A stretch of 22,266 nucleotides of DNA from an uncultured Acetatifactor sp. (GCA_910588225.1 CAJUQT010000056.1:1-22266), one strand, 5' to 3'; positions 7,642-16,306 are shown, counted from the first letter of the stretch. The notes: generated from the letters alone by a model not told the origin. Translations and numbers: made by a program.

Positions 7642-9255
7642 ATGATTCAAAATCCGATTTTGAGAGGGTTTTGCCCGGACCCCAGTATTGTCAGGGCAGG
7701 CAGGGATTATTATATCGCCACTTCCACCTTTGAGTGGTGGCCGGGGGTGAGATTGTTTCATTCCAAAGATTTACAGAACTGGGAGCAGATACCGTCTCCC
7801 CTGCGCAGGGAGAGCCAGCTGAATCTCATGGGAGACCCAACGTCCGGAGGAGTGTGGGCGCCCTGCCTGAGCTATGATGGCAAGAGGTTTTTCCTGACTT
7901 ATACGGATGTGAAGACCAAGAAAGGCAGGTATTACAACACCCATAATTATGTGGTATGGACGGAAGATATCAGAGGACCCTGGTCAGATCCGGTGTACCT
8001 GAACAGTATCGGCTTTGATCCGTCGCTGTTCCATGATACGGATGGGAGAAAGTATCTCATCAACATGGTGAACGGATTTAAGGGAGTGCTGGTACAGGAG
8101 CTGGATGAGCAGTTTCATCTGGCGGGAGAGCGCAGAAAGGTTTATTCGGGGTCAGGTATCGGCTGTACAGAGGGGCCGCATATGTACCATATTGGAAAAT
8201 GGTACTATCTGATTGTGGCGGAAGGCGGTACCGGTTATGGGCATTGTGTGACAATGGCCAGGTCTGAAAGCATATGGGGACCTTTTGAGACGGCGCCGGA
8301 CAATCCGATTCTCACCTCCAATCAGGAGGATATGGAAGCGCTGCAGAAATGCGGTCATGCGGATATCGTGGATACGCCGGAGGGAGAATGGTACATGGTC
8401 CATCTGTGCTCCCGGCCGCTGAACGGTCAGAAGTGGTGTACATTAGGCAGAGAGACTGCTGTCCAGAAGATGGTATGGGACAGCGAAGGATGGCTGCATC
8501 TGAAATCCGGCGGAAGGTTTGCGGAGAATGTCACAGAAGCGCCGAAAGGAACGGTGGGAGAAGGAGAGAGAAACGGAAACCGGGAAGCATATGGAGCAGA
8601 AGCGTCTCACCAGAAAAAAAACTGTGAAAATCCGGATAAAAAGGCTGGATTTTACGATGACTTTGACGGAGCAATTCTGGATGTCAGGTATAATTCTCCC
8701 AGAGCAGATTATGCTGCTTTTGCAGACTGCACTGCAAGACCGGGATTTCTCCGGATGAAGGGTCAGGAGTCGCTGAATTCCCTGCATCACGTATCCCTGC
8801 TGGGGGTCCGGCAGCAGGCGGTGTCCTGCGGCGCGGAGACAGGGATGGAATATGAACCGGCGTATCCGGAGCAGCTGGCAGGGCTTTCCTACATGTATGA
8901 CGCCATGAATTTCTACATCTTTGGTAAGACAGTCACGGAGGAAGGACAAGCGGTATTGACTTTGGTAAAAAGTGACGGAGGCGTGGTTACGGATGAGATG
9001 GAACCGATTCCCATACCCGAAAAGGGACTGATCAGACTGCGCACGGAGATTTCCCGAGACGGTACAGAGGCAACTTTTTCCTATTGTATAGAAGGCAGCT
9101 GGGAATGGAAACAGGCGGGAGAACCTGTTACTACTCAGATTTTAACGGATGAACACTGCAGAGGCTTTACAGGGGCATACTTCGGTATGTATCATCATGA
9201 CATGACAGGACTGGCCCTGACGGCAGACTTTGACTATTTCTGTGTCCGGATATAA
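7642..9255 (+). CDS. Glycoside hydrolase family 43, beta-xylosidase/arabinofuranosidase type
   Basis: 537-aa, without signal peptide, so probably an intracellular exo-enzyme trimming imported oligosaccharides. Residues 1-~300 form the five-bladed beta-propeller. The GH43 triad is visible as D13 (PDPSIV, base), D126 (GFDPSLF, pKa modulator) and E177 (CTEGPH, acid); H239 (GHADIVDTPEGEWYMVH) is the conserved axial His. Residues ~336-537 (GFYDDFDG onward) match the concanavalin-like C-terminal domain of beta-xylosidase-type GH43 enzymes. The linker at ~301-335 is unusually charged (GEGERNGNREAYGAEAS). AGGAGG sits just upstream of the ATG. Last gene of the AraC-controlled operon, followed by a terminator. 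Whether it removes xylose or arabinose is not decidable from motifs. Confidence 0.9.
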   Translation: MIQNPILRGFCPDPSIVRAGRDYYIATSTFEWWPGVRLFHSKDLQNWEQIPSPLRRESQLNLMGDPTSGGVWAPCLSYDGKRFFLTYTDVKTKKGRYYNTHNYVVWTEDIRGPWSDPVYLNSIGFDPSLFHDTDGRKYLINMVNGFKGVLVQELDEQFHLAGERRKVYSGSGIGCTEGPHMYHIGKWYYLIVAEGGTGYGHCVTMARSESIWGPFETAPDNPILTSNQEDMEALQKCGHADIVDTPEGEWYMVHLCSRPLNGQKWCTLGRETAVQKMVWDSEGWLHLKSGGRFAENVTEAPKGTVGEGERNGNREAYGAEASHQKKNCENPDKKAGFYDDFDGAILDVRYNSPRADYAAFADCTARPGFLRMKGQESLNSLHHVSLLGVRQQAVSCGAETGMEYEPAYPEQLAGLSYMYDAMNFYIFGKTVTEEGQAVLTLVKSDGGVVTDEMEPIPIPEKGLIRLRTEISRDGTEATFSYCIEGSWEWKQAGEPVTTQILTDEHCRGFTGAYFGMYHHDMTGLALTADFDYFCVRI

Positions 9256-9268
9256 GATAAACGACTAT

Positions 9269-9311
9269 AAAATCCTCTTTTTGAATGTTGCGTTTGAAAA
9301 GGGGATTTTTT
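9269..9311 (+). terminator. Rho-independent terminator after the GH43 gene
   Basis: A 13-bp stem with one G-U pair, AAAATCCTCTTTT (9269-9281) with AAAAGGGGATTTT (9297-9309), 15-nt loop, ending in a T run to 9311. It separates the first sugar operon from the decaying second locus. Confidence 0.88.
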
Positions 9312-9321
9312 GCAGCATTTA

Positions 9322-9391
9322 AAAATTACCCTGTTTCCAGTTTTTTTCTTCTTGTTCTGTAAACTTCCACAAATTAATGTTAAATTATAAA
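9322..9391 (+). promoter_or_regulatory. Shared operator-like motif and promoter region of the GH28-like gene
   Basis: A 26-nt element at 9322-9347 (AAAATTACC, three variable-zone bases, TTTCCAG, then seven T) matches 24 of 26 positions at 11278-11303, upstream of the second ABC operon. A -10-like TATAAA lies at 9386-9391, but no good -35 is present. The motif may be the site of the activator (a YesN-like response regulator in intact relatives). Confidence 0.45.
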
Positions 9392-9410
9392 AGTCTGTAT
9401 AGGAACCAGT

Positions 9411-10878
9411 ATGAAACTTAGATTAGATATGACGGGAGGAAGGGGTATGGGGATGATTGCAAATACTGCGGCGCCGAAAGGCGTCGAATTGCGATATGAT
9501 TTTCAGGTTAGAGTGAGGAGCCGCGGTGAGGAACAATGGCAGATGCTCTCCTGCTATCAGGTATGGGTGGATATGCATGAAAAACGTGCCGCATCCATGG
9601 CCTGCTTTGATTTCTCAGGGGAAGCAGAGGTGGAGATTACCTGTCCGAGCCTTTATTACATCTACCAGGTTGACATACGGCCGCTGTCTGCCGGAATCAA
9701 AGCGGAATATGATTCTAAAGTAATACGATTTACATTGCACCGCCCTCGGAAACTGTCAATTGAAGTAAACGGCGAACGTTTTCACAATCTGCATCTGTTT
9801 GCAGGAGCGCTTCAGGAGAATATTCCGGATCCTGACAGTGAGAGCACTTTGTTTCTTCCGGGCAGGCAGGGGACCGCAGCGCTGTATAGAATGGATGAGC
9901 TGCTTTCCGGACTGAAAGCAATGCCGGAGGAGCGCACAGTCTATTTTGGTCCGGGTCTTCACTATCTGGAAGAATGTACCATGCAGATTCCTTCGAATAC
10001 GAATGTATATCTGGCGGCGGGGGCCGTGTTGGTGGGTTCTCTCATTGTAAACAGGGCGGAGAATATTCGTATATTTGGAAGGGGGTGTCTGCTGCTTTCC
10101 AGCTTTGAGAGATTTACCGGTCTGAATGCCATCCGTATCAGCCATGGAAAGAACATTATATATAGAAGGAATTCATCTGCTGAACCCTCCGCACTATAGC
10201 ATCTACGTGGGAGGAACGGAGAAAATACGGATTGAGAATATTACTTCTTTCAGCTGTGAAGGGTGGTCTGACGGCATAGATATCATGAGCAGCCGGGATG
10301 TCACAGTGCAGGACTGCTTTCTGCGTACTTCGGATGACTGCATTGCCGTATATGGAAGGCGGTGGGATTACAACGGGGATACACGCAATGTCCGTGTGAC
10401 AGGGTGCACGCTTTGGGCGGATGTGGCACATCCAACCAATATGGGCACGCATGGAGATTATGAGCACGAGGGGAATATACTGGAAGATATCTGCTTTGAA
10501 GATCTGGATATTCTGGAGCATCGGGAACATCAGGCAGATTATCTGGGGTGCATGGCTATCAATGCGGGGGATAAGAATACAGTACGGAATATCCGCTATG
10601 AAAATATCCGGATAGAACCTTTTGTGCACGGGAAGATACTGGATATTCAGGTGAAATGCAACCCGGCTCCTGGAAAGAGAATTGAGCATATTATCTTAAA
10701 GGATATTGACTATATGGGGCAGGGAGAAGTCCGTTCCTGTGTCCGGGGCTACAGTGAAGAATATCAGGTGGCGGATGTGAAAATAGAGAACCTGTCAATT
10801 CGCGGAAGAAGAGCGGAATCTCTGGAAGAAGCAGGAATTGATGTGGGACCTTTTGCGGAGAATGTCCGAATTTGCTGA
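9411..10878 (+). pseudogene. GH28-like right-handed beta-helix glycosidase, frameshifted
   Basis: Two overlapping ORFs in different frames together make one ~489-aa protein. The first (9411-10199) has an N-terminal beta-sandwich-like domain (~1-125) and the start of the helix (IPSNTNVYLAAGAVLVGSL). The second frame (to 10878) carries the catalytic motifs SDGID, TSDDC and GTHGD in GH28-like order. The switch falls at about 10153-10164, inside T followed by four TA units. Adding one TA or removing one base restores continuous sequence (GKNI, then YIEGIHLLNPPHYSIYVGG). The ATG at 9411 has AGGA six bases upstream. No signal peptide is evident. The alternatives are a true pseudogene, a slippage-variable gene, or a sequencing error. 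It belongs with the second sugar locus, whose motif it shares. Confidence 0.75.
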
Positions 10879-10969
10879 GAATGGAAATATGTGTGAAAGG
10901 GCCGGAGAGACGGGATGGAAGAATCTGCGATGAATTGGAAAATTTGTCGGAGCAGACGAAGGGGCGGAT

Positions 10970-11254
10970 ATGAAGATATTGATAGCAGATGATGAAGATT
11001 ATACCAGAGAAGGGTTTACGGTATCCGGACATTTCAGAATGGCGGTGGTGCTCATGATTCGCTGTCCCGGATGGACGGCGGCGATATTGGTGATACAGGC
11101 AGTAACGGTGTTTCTGACATGGTTTTTCGTTTATTTTCCATTGCTGTTCCTTATGGGAATCAGCGGGTATATGCAGGCCGCCGTATTTGACCATATCTTT
11201 CAAAAGCTGATTGACAACGGAAAGATTGAAGAATTGGGAGAAAGACAGGTATAA
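10970..11254 (+). pseudogene. Deletion relic: response-regulator start fused to DUF624 end
   Basis: This 94-codon ORF begins as a response-regulator receiver domain (MKILIADDEDYTREGF, with the acidic Asp pair of beta-strand 1). After about residue 16-23 it becomes a DUF624 C-terminus: MAVVLMIRC, a hydrophobic hairpin, then MGISGYMQAAVFDHIFQKL, comparable to the end of the DUF624 protein at 582-1211. Neither half can work. In YesLMN-type loci a DUF624 gene, a histidine kinase and a response regulator are neighbours, so one deletion with a junction near 11015-11040 explains the ORF and the missing two-component system. Just before it, a 30-codon ORF (10881-10973) overlaps its start as ATGA; this could be a kinase tail remnant but is not recognisable. 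Confidence 0.75.
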
Positions 11255-11277
11255 AGAGATAATTTTCATATTCTTCG

Positions 11278-11334
11278 AAAATTACCATATTTCCAGTTTT
11301 TTTAATATAGGATTCCCATTTTCCGGACTATAAA
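11278..11334 (+). promoter_or_regulatory. Shared operator-like motif and promoter region of the second ABC operon
   Basis: The second copy of the 26-nt motif (11278-11303) is followed by a -10-like TATAAA at 11329-11334 without a good -35, which suggests activator dependence. Transcription from here would leave a ~100-nt leader before the permease ATG at 11440. Confidence 0.45.
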
Positions 11335-11439
11335 ATGAATTTAAAGAAGAAAGCAGTCACGGAACGAAATGACAATCAGTTCAGCGATGAGATAATGCGG
11401 GATACCGGAGCGGGCTTAAGAACCGAAACAGGAGGGAAT

Positions 11440-12405
11440 ATGGTGAAAAAGGCAAAAACAAAGGCTGTCAAACCTTATAAAGAGCATCTGGGCTTTAAAG
11501 GCGGGCTCGGGGAACTGTGGAAGAATAAGCTGCTGTATCTGATGACACTGCCAACCATCATCTGGGTGTTAATCTTTTGCTATTATCCGATGTATGGTGT
11601 GCTCATTGCATTTAAGGATTTTAACTATAAACAGGGTATCTGGGGAAGCCCCTGGGTGGGGCTGAAGAATTTCCAGTTCCTTTTTAACTATAAGGGAGTG
11701 GGGAGGATTTTCTTCAATACCATTTTTCTGAATATACTCTTCATTGCCAGTTCTACTGTTCTGTCAATTATTCTGGCACTGGTATTCGTGGAAATCAAGA
11801 ATAAAGTTTATAACAAGGTGGTACAGACCATCGCTATTTTCCCGCATTTTGTGTCCTGGACGGTAGTCGCAATGTTTATGAGCGGCATTATCGGGGGCAG
11901 CGGTATCCTGAGCAGGTGGATCGTGGAGAACGGCGGAGAAGACCCGGCATTTTATACCAGCCCCGGCTGGTGGCCGTTGATTCTGGTACTTTTGAAAATC
12001 TGGCAGGGTGCGGGATACGGAACCATCGTATATGTGGCTGCAATTACCGGCTTTGACCAGGAAATGTATGAGGCGGCCAGAGTGGACGGTGCCACCAGAC
12101 TTCAGCAGATTACCAAAATCACGATGCCGCTTCTGAAAACCACAGCCATTATGCTTACCATTATGAGTGTGGGCAAGATTTTCAACGGTGACTTCGGGAT
12201 GATTTATGCGCTGGTGGGCGACAATGCCTCTCTGTATCCCACGACGGATGTCATTGATACTTTCGTATACAGAGCGCTGAGGCAGCTGAACAATCTGGGA
12301 ATGAGTACCGCCACAAGCCTTTTCCAGTCCATTGTGGGACTGGTGCTGGTATTCACCACAAATTTTGCCACAAAAAAAGTGGAACCGGATGCGGCTATTT
12401 TCTGA
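11440..12405 (+). CDS. ABC transporter permease, LplB/YteP-like
   Basis: 321-aa permease of the polysaccharide/complex-sugar class (LplB-like). It has a basic N-terminus, about six membrane segments (first TLPTIIWVLIFCYYPMYGVL), and EAA loop EAARVDGATRLQQITKITMP. The family ending FTTNFATKKVEPDAAIF is present. The start at 11440 is supported by AGGAGGG just upstream; an in-frame ATG at 11335 overlaps the -10 region and is unlikely. It pairs with the permease at 12460 and the lipoprotein at 13584; no ATPase is present. It looks intact although genes on both sides are damaged. Confidence 0.9.
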   Translation: MVKKAKTKAVKPYKEHLGFKGGLGELWKNKLLYLMTLPTIIWVLIFCYYPMYGVLIAFKDFNYKQGIWGSPWVGLKNFQFLFNYKGVGRIFFNTIFLNILFIASSTVLSIILALVFVEIKNKVYNKVVQTIAIFPHFVSWTVVAMFMSGIIGGSGILSRWIVENGGEDPAFYTSPGWWPLILVLLKIWQGAGYGTIVYVAAITGFDQEMYEAARVDGATRLQQITKITMPLLKTTAIMLTIMSVGKIFNGDFGMIYALVGDNASLYPTTDVIDTFVYRALRQLNNLGMSTATSLFQSIVGLVLVFTTNFATKKVEPDAAIF

Positions 12406-12459
12406 GTGTGAAGTGAGAAACGGACAGGTTGAGACACATAATGAGCGGGAGGAAATAAG

Positions 12460-13368
12460 ATGGGAAAAACGAAGATAAAAGGAACCGGCATTAAAAAGTC
12501 CAGAGGCGAAATTATTTTTGAAGTGGTCATATACATAATTGCAACTGTATTCTGCCTTTACTGCCTGTTTCCTTTTGCAATTATTCTGGGAAGCAGTTTT
12601 GAGACAGAGGCTAATTTTGCTACAAACGGATTCCCGATTATACCGAAGGATTTTACCACTCAGGCATATAAGGTGGTATTGGGAGACGCGCAGATTTTCC
12701 GGGCTTATGGTGTGACCATATTTACAACGGTGGCCGGAACCATATTCAGCATGTTTCTGACCATTACCATGGCATATCCGCTCTCACTGAAGAAAGTGAA
12801 ATTCCGTAATGTGATTACATTCTTCGTCTATTTTACCATGCTTTTCGGGGGCGGGCTTGTGCCTACCTATTTGTTGATTACCAAAAACCTGGGCTTGAAA
12901 GATAATATTCTGGTGCTGATTATACCGGTTGCTTTCGGGGCCTGGAATATGTTCCTGATGCGGAATTTCTTCAACGGAATTCCACATGAGCTGTCAGAAT
13001 CAGCTTATATGGATGGTGCAAATGATTTTCAGATATTGTGGAAGATAGTGCTGCCTGTGTCTGTTCCGGGCATTGCTACCTTAAGCCTGTTCTATGCGCT
13101 GGGTTATTGGAATCAGTGGTTCAATGCCATGCTGTATGTGGATGATAACAAGCTCTTCCCGCTGCAGTATCTGTTGATGCGAATGCTTCGGAATGCGGAT
13201 GCCATGAAGGAAATGGCCAGAAGTACGGGGATTTCCGCAGGAGAGATTCCCACCAACTCACTGCGAATGGCCACCACGGTAGTGGCTATTGGCCCTATTA
13301 TTTTCCTGTATCCTTATGTACAGAAGTACTTTACCAGTGGTCTCACAGTAGGGGCCATTAAGGGATAA
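12460..13368 (+). CDS. ABC transporter permease, LplC/YtcP-like
   Basis: 302-aa permease, partner of the preceding gene. It has about six membrane segments. The EAA-type loop is ESAYMDGANDFQILWKIVLP, and the C-terminus (FLYPYVQKYFTSGLTVGAIKG) is the hallmark ending of the LplC/YtcP group. GGAGG lies seven bases before the ATG, 54 bp after the upstream permease. The 215 bp after it carry only weak dyads and lead to the ribosome-binding site of the lipoprotein gene; no terminator is seen, so the three genes are probably one transcript. Confidence 0.92.
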   Translation: MGKTKIKGTGIKKSRGEIIFEVVIYIIATVFCLYCLFPFAIILGSSFETEANFATNGFPIIPKDFTTQAYKVVLGDAQIFRAYGVTIFTTVAGTIFSMFLTITMAYPLSLKKVKFRNVITFFVYFTMLFGGGLVPTYLLITKNLGLKDNILVLIIPVAFGAWNMFLMRNFFNGIPHELSESAYMDGANDFQILWKIVLPVSVPGIATLSLFYALGYWNQWFNAMLYVDDNKLFPLQYLLMRMLRNADAMKEMARSTGISAGEIPTNSLRMATTVVAIGPIIFLYPYVQKYFTSGLTVGAIKG

Positions 13369-13583
13369 GAGGTCCTGAGGCCACATCCCGGTAGTTACAT
13401 GGATGGCTTATTTGTCCCGGACGGTGTGCCGGATTAACTGTATTCGGAAACCTGAGGGCTGCAAATAATAAAACAGCATACACCCGGCCCCGGAGAAATT
13501 ACAGATGCGAAGCAGCCGGAAGCTCTTCGCGGAAAAAGGATATGGGCGGATGTATACAGAACTGAAAATAAGGAGGAATGAAA

Positions 13584-14738
13584 ATGAAAAACAGACTTTT
13601 TAAAAAGGCTATGGCTTTGGCCATGGCAGGAACAGTTGCCCTGTCGCTGGCCGGCTGCGGTGGAGATGGCGGTTCAGAGAATGGCAGCCAGAATAACAGC
13701 CAGAACAACAGTCAGCAGTCCGGGCAGCAGGAAGTATCCGCGGGGGACTCGTCAGAAACTCCGTCTAATGCGGAAAGCGGAGAGGCAGCCCCTGAACTGG
13801 AGGATACCACCATTAAGATCCGTGTCATGAATGAATTCCGCAATCTGGATAAGGTGCTGGCAAAGTATGAAGAGATGACAAAAGATGATCCGATTATGAG
13901 CAAAATCCATCCGGAATTTGCATGGGTAGCCGGCGGTGACTATAAGGATAAGCTGACTACGGCAATGATTGGGCAGGAAGATTTTGACCTGATGTTCTGC
14001 GGAAGCTGGCATGGACTGAGTACGTTTATTCAGGACGGCAATTTTGCAGATTTGTCTTCTTATTTCAATAATGACGCATTTCCCGGTCTGAAAAGCGCAT
14101 TTTCAGATGACTTTGTACAGGCGATGACCTCTTATATCCGTCAGGAAGACGGAAGCTATCAGAGCGGAATTTATGGCATTAACCTGGCTACTTTTTATGA
14201 AGATACCCGCGGTTATATGTATCGTGAGGATCTTCGCAAGAAATATAATTGTGCGCCGATTACGGATGAAGCCAGTCTGCTGGAATTTGTGAAGACAGTG
14301 CAGGAGAATGAGGAAGGAATGATTGGTGTAAGCCTCTGGAATTTCTTCCGTATGGATTCTCCCTGGTATTCTGCAAAGCATGACCATGTATATACACAGG
14401 ATAATGTCAATATTCTCGGTGATCAGACCTGGATTTGGGTCGGATTAAGCGAAGATGACAAGACAGTGCTGAACGCTGTGGTACCCGGTGATTCCGCAGA
14501 AGAATTCGCCAAAATGCCGGCGGGCTATCAGGAAGATTTTATCAGTACATATATTGTGGACCGCACCAAATGGAATCCCTATCTGAATCCCAGCCGCGGC
14601 GGTACCGATACAGTGGAGAAGCCGGCCGCCGGAAGCAGGGATATTATTCTGAATGATTTGAAGCGGGACGGCTGTAAAAACACGGCCGTCCTTGTGAAGA
14701 ACGGAGAGACAATTAAAATGAGGCAGAAACTGTCATAA
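13584..14738 (+). CDS. LplA-like substrate-binding lipoprotein, probably C-terminally truncated
   Basis: 384 aa from the ATG at 13584, which has AGGAGG seven bases upstream (the ATG at 13578 overlaps it). A lipoprotein signal with lipobox SLAGC leads into an Asn/Gln/Ser-rich linker (NSQNNSQNNSQQSGQQ). The mature part follows the large binding proteins that accompany LplB/YtcP permeases: IKIRVMNEFRNLDKVLAKYE, later YGINLATFYEDTRGYMYRED and FISTYIVDRTKWNPYLNP. Family members are typically ~490-560 aa. After the NPYLNP stretch the sequence (SRGGTDTVEKPAAGSRDIIL, then KNTAVLVKNGETIKMRQKLS) no longer resembles a binding protein, so a deletion probably joined its N-terminal two thirds to the end of another gene. 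It may be non-functional. Confidence 0.75.
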   Translation: MKNRLFKKAMALAMAGTVALSLAGCGGDGGSENGSQNNSQNNSQQSGQQEVSAGDSSETPSNAESGEAAPELEDTTIKIRVMNEFRNLDKVLAKYEEMTKDDPIMSKIHPEFAWVAGGDYKDKLTTAMIGQEDFDLMFCGSWHGLSTFIQDGNFADLSSYFNNDAFPGLKSAFSDDFVQAMTSYIRQEDGSYQSGIYGINLATFYEDTRGYMYREDLRKKYNCAPITDEASLLEFVKTVQENEEGMIGVSLWNFFRMDSPWYSAKHDHVYTQDNVNILGDQTWIWVGLSEDDKTVLNAVVPGDSAEEFAKMPAGYQEDFISTYIVDRTKWNPYLNPSRGGTDTVEKPAAGSRDIILNDLKRDGCKNTAVLVKNGETIKMRQKLS

Positions 14739-14774
14739 AAACAAAAAGAAATTAAATTTTTTTTAAAAAAGTAC

Positions 14775-14843
14775 TTGCATTTCTTAAAAAAATATAATAT
14801 AATTTATTTCGTTGTAAAGAACAGCATGTATTAAGAACATGCT
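14775..14843 (+). promoter_or_regulatory. Promoter and leader hairpin of tRNA-Lys
   Basis: -35 TTGCAT (14775-14780), 17-bp spacer, -10 TATAAT (14798-14803) in a very A/T-rich stretch. The leader carries a 7-bp stem AGCATGT (14823-14829)/ACATGCT (14837-14843) ahead of the tRNA. Confidence 0.75.
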
Positions 14844-14856
14844 ATACAAAGGAGAC

Positions 14857-14929
14857 GCGCCGCTAGCTCAGTTGGTAGAGCACCTGACTCTTAATCAGGG
14901 TGTCCAGGGTTCGAGCCCCTGGCGGCGCA
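14857..14929 (+). tRNA. tRNA-Lys (anticodon CUU)
   Basis: A complete 73-nt cloverleaf. The acceptor stem is GCGCCGC (14857-14863)/GCGGCGC (14922-14928) with discriminator A. D stem is GCTC/GAGC; anticodon stem is CCTGA/TCAGG with loop CTCTTAA, anticodon CTT at 14890-14892. T stem is CAGGG/CCCTG with loop TTCGAGC. CCA is not encoded. Its 3' half is the likely attachment core for the integrase encoded immediately downstream, because tRNA 3' ends are common targets of tyrosine integrases. The tRNA is intact, so integration would have restored its 3' end. Confidence 0.97.
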
Positions 14930-14933
14930 TGTG

Positions 14934-14980
14934 AAGAACTGTTTTTGGGGATTTAGAGGCCCTGGGGGCGGTTCTTTTTT
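14934..14980 (+). terminator. Terminator downstream of tRNA-Lys
   Basis: A long stem, 14934-14950 with 14960-14976, starting AAGAAC/GTTCTT and continuing through several G-U pairs, 9-nt loop, followed by a T run to 14980. Confidence 0.7.
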
Positions 14981-15064
14981 CGTGCGCTGAAAAGGGCATA
15001 AAATCAGGGTTTTTTGAAAATAACAGGGGTAATCTGAAGTAGTTATATGTAATTGGCTGTAAAT

Positions 15065-15130
15065 GTCTCAAAACAGTCTCACATTGAAAAAAGGTCGTTT
15101 CTGAAAACAAGATGTCTCACTTTTGTCTCA
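15065..15130. promoter_or_regulatory. Paired GTCTCA repeats, putative integrase arm-type sites
   Basis: GTCTCA occurs at 15065, 15076, 15114 and 15125. Within each pair the starts are 11 bp apart, and the pairs are offset by exactly 49 bp. They lie between the tRNA (putative core) and the 3' end of the integrase gene, where arm-type sites of lambda- or Tn916-like integrases are found. Function is inferred from position and spacing. Confidence 0.55.
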
Positions 15131-15136
15131 CTTTTT

Positions 15137-16222
15137 CTATACGCCGAGAGCCTGTTCTACAGCCGTTTGGGCATCTTCCTTCTCCAGAATAATATGATTG
15201 TATACCTCTATTACCATTTTTTCATGATCACCTAAAAGTTCAGCAATCTTTTTGATGGAAATGGTAGGGATCTGGTAGCAAAGGTTGGTACAGTAATTAT
15301 GTCGGAATATATGAGCAGTCAATGTTGGAGAATTCATCTGTTTTCGGATCCCTGCCCATAACTTGACATAGGAGCTTTTGGTCATGATATTTTTCCTGGC
15401 GGTATGGAACAGCCGAGATTGTTTCAGAGACTGACAATATTCCTGGAGGAAGGGAAGAACATTTGATGGTATCGGTACTTCCCGGATGCTATTCTGGCTC
15501 TTTGTTGTCTTGATATAAGGAGTATTTTCGTCAAAGGCCAGGGATTTATTCACATTTAGCTTTTTATTCTTAAAATCGAAGTCGGAACATTCCAGAGCAA
15601 GTGCTTCTCCCCGGCGCAGGCCGCATCCATAGATCACATATACGAATGCTTTTTGCATATTGGTAAAATCTGCAGAAAAAACGGCATTTTTTTCTTCCTG
15701 TGTCAGAGGGCGTTTGTCAGTGTTCTTTTTCTTTTTGATTTTGATTCCATCAAAAATTTCCATGTAAATACCAGGGGCAATGTACTTATCGGTAACGGCG
15801 GCGTTAACAACCTGTTTCAGGGTAAGAAGAATCTGCTCCTGGGTCCGTATCTTGCCGGAGGCAGCATTCAGACACATCAGGACATCTGTTTTTTTGATTG
15901 CAGATATAGATACTGATTTCAAGATAGCCAGATGTACTTCTATGATGCGGCGATACATGGACTGGGTATTTAACTCTGTATCATTTTTATATAGTTCAAG
16001 CCATGTTCTGGCGTATTCCTGAACGGAAATGGCGGATTCTCGAATCAAGTTTCGATTTTTGACTTTTTCTTCCATCTCCCGGACCATCTCCTCCAGAGCC
16101 CGGCTTGATTTTTTGGTTCGTATGGTGATTCGATGCTTTATGCCTTTTTCCGTATAGGTACCATCCCATACTTTAGCCTGGAAGTAACCGTCTTTTCCTT
16201 TGGTATATTTTGCTGTTGCCAT
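15137..16222 (-). CDS. int: Tyrosine recombinase/integrase
   Basis: 361-aa phage/ICE-type integrase. Residues ~1-60 form the arm-binding N-terminal domain (MATAKYTKGKDGYFQAKVWD). Residues ~62-165 form the SAM-like core-binding domain (SVQEYARTWLELY). Residues ~172-361 form the catalytic domain. Catalytic residues are R203 (GCGLRRGEAL), K241 (TTKSQNSIREVPIP), H304 and R307 (TAHIFRHNY), H333 (LLGDHEKM) and Y341 (VYNHI). The start is the ATG at 16222 because AAGGAGG lies seven bases upstream; the longer frame to 16273 has no such site. It is oriented with its 3' end towards the tRNA, the normal layout for site-specific integration there. Confidence 0.93.
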   Translation of the reverse strand: MATAKYTKGKDGYFQAKVWDGTYTEKGIKHRITIRTKKSSRALEEMVREMEEKVKNRNLIRESAISVQEYARTWLELYKNDTELNTQSMYRRIIEVHLAILKSVSISAIKKTDVLMCLNAASGKIRTQEQILLTLKQVVNAAVTDKYIAPGIYMEIFDGIKIKKKKNTDKRPLTQEEKNAVFSADFTNMQKAFVYVIYGCGLRRGEALALECSDFDFKNKKLNVNKSLAFDENTPYIKTTKSQNSIREVPIPSNVLPFLQEYCQSLKQSRLFHTARKNIMTKSSYVKLWAGIRKQMNSPTLTAHIFRHNYCTNLCYQIPTISIKKIAELLGDHEKMVIEVYNHIILEKEDAQTAVEQALGV

Positions 16223-16306
16223 TGTGCCTTCCTCCTTTTTGGGGTATAATTTCTGTAACAGAAGCTCCCACACCTCTCAACGATGTGTCTAATGGGAGTA
16301 CATTTT

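Noticed and set aside
8443..8949. Minus-strand 168-aa ORF inside GH43
   Set aside because: Antisense shadow of the GH43 linker and C-terminal domain.
10691..11269. Minus-strand 192-aa ORF
   Set aside because: Antisense to the end of the GH28-like gene and the chimeric relic, with no family pattern.
11335..11439. Extra 35 codons at the N-terminus of the LplB-like permease
   Set aside because: That ATG overlaps the -10 region, while the ATG at 11440 has a strong ribosome-binding site.
14895..15110. Minus-strand ORF ending RRQGLEPWTP
   Set aside because: It is the antisense of the tRNA-Lys 3' half plus flank, a well-known false gene pattern.
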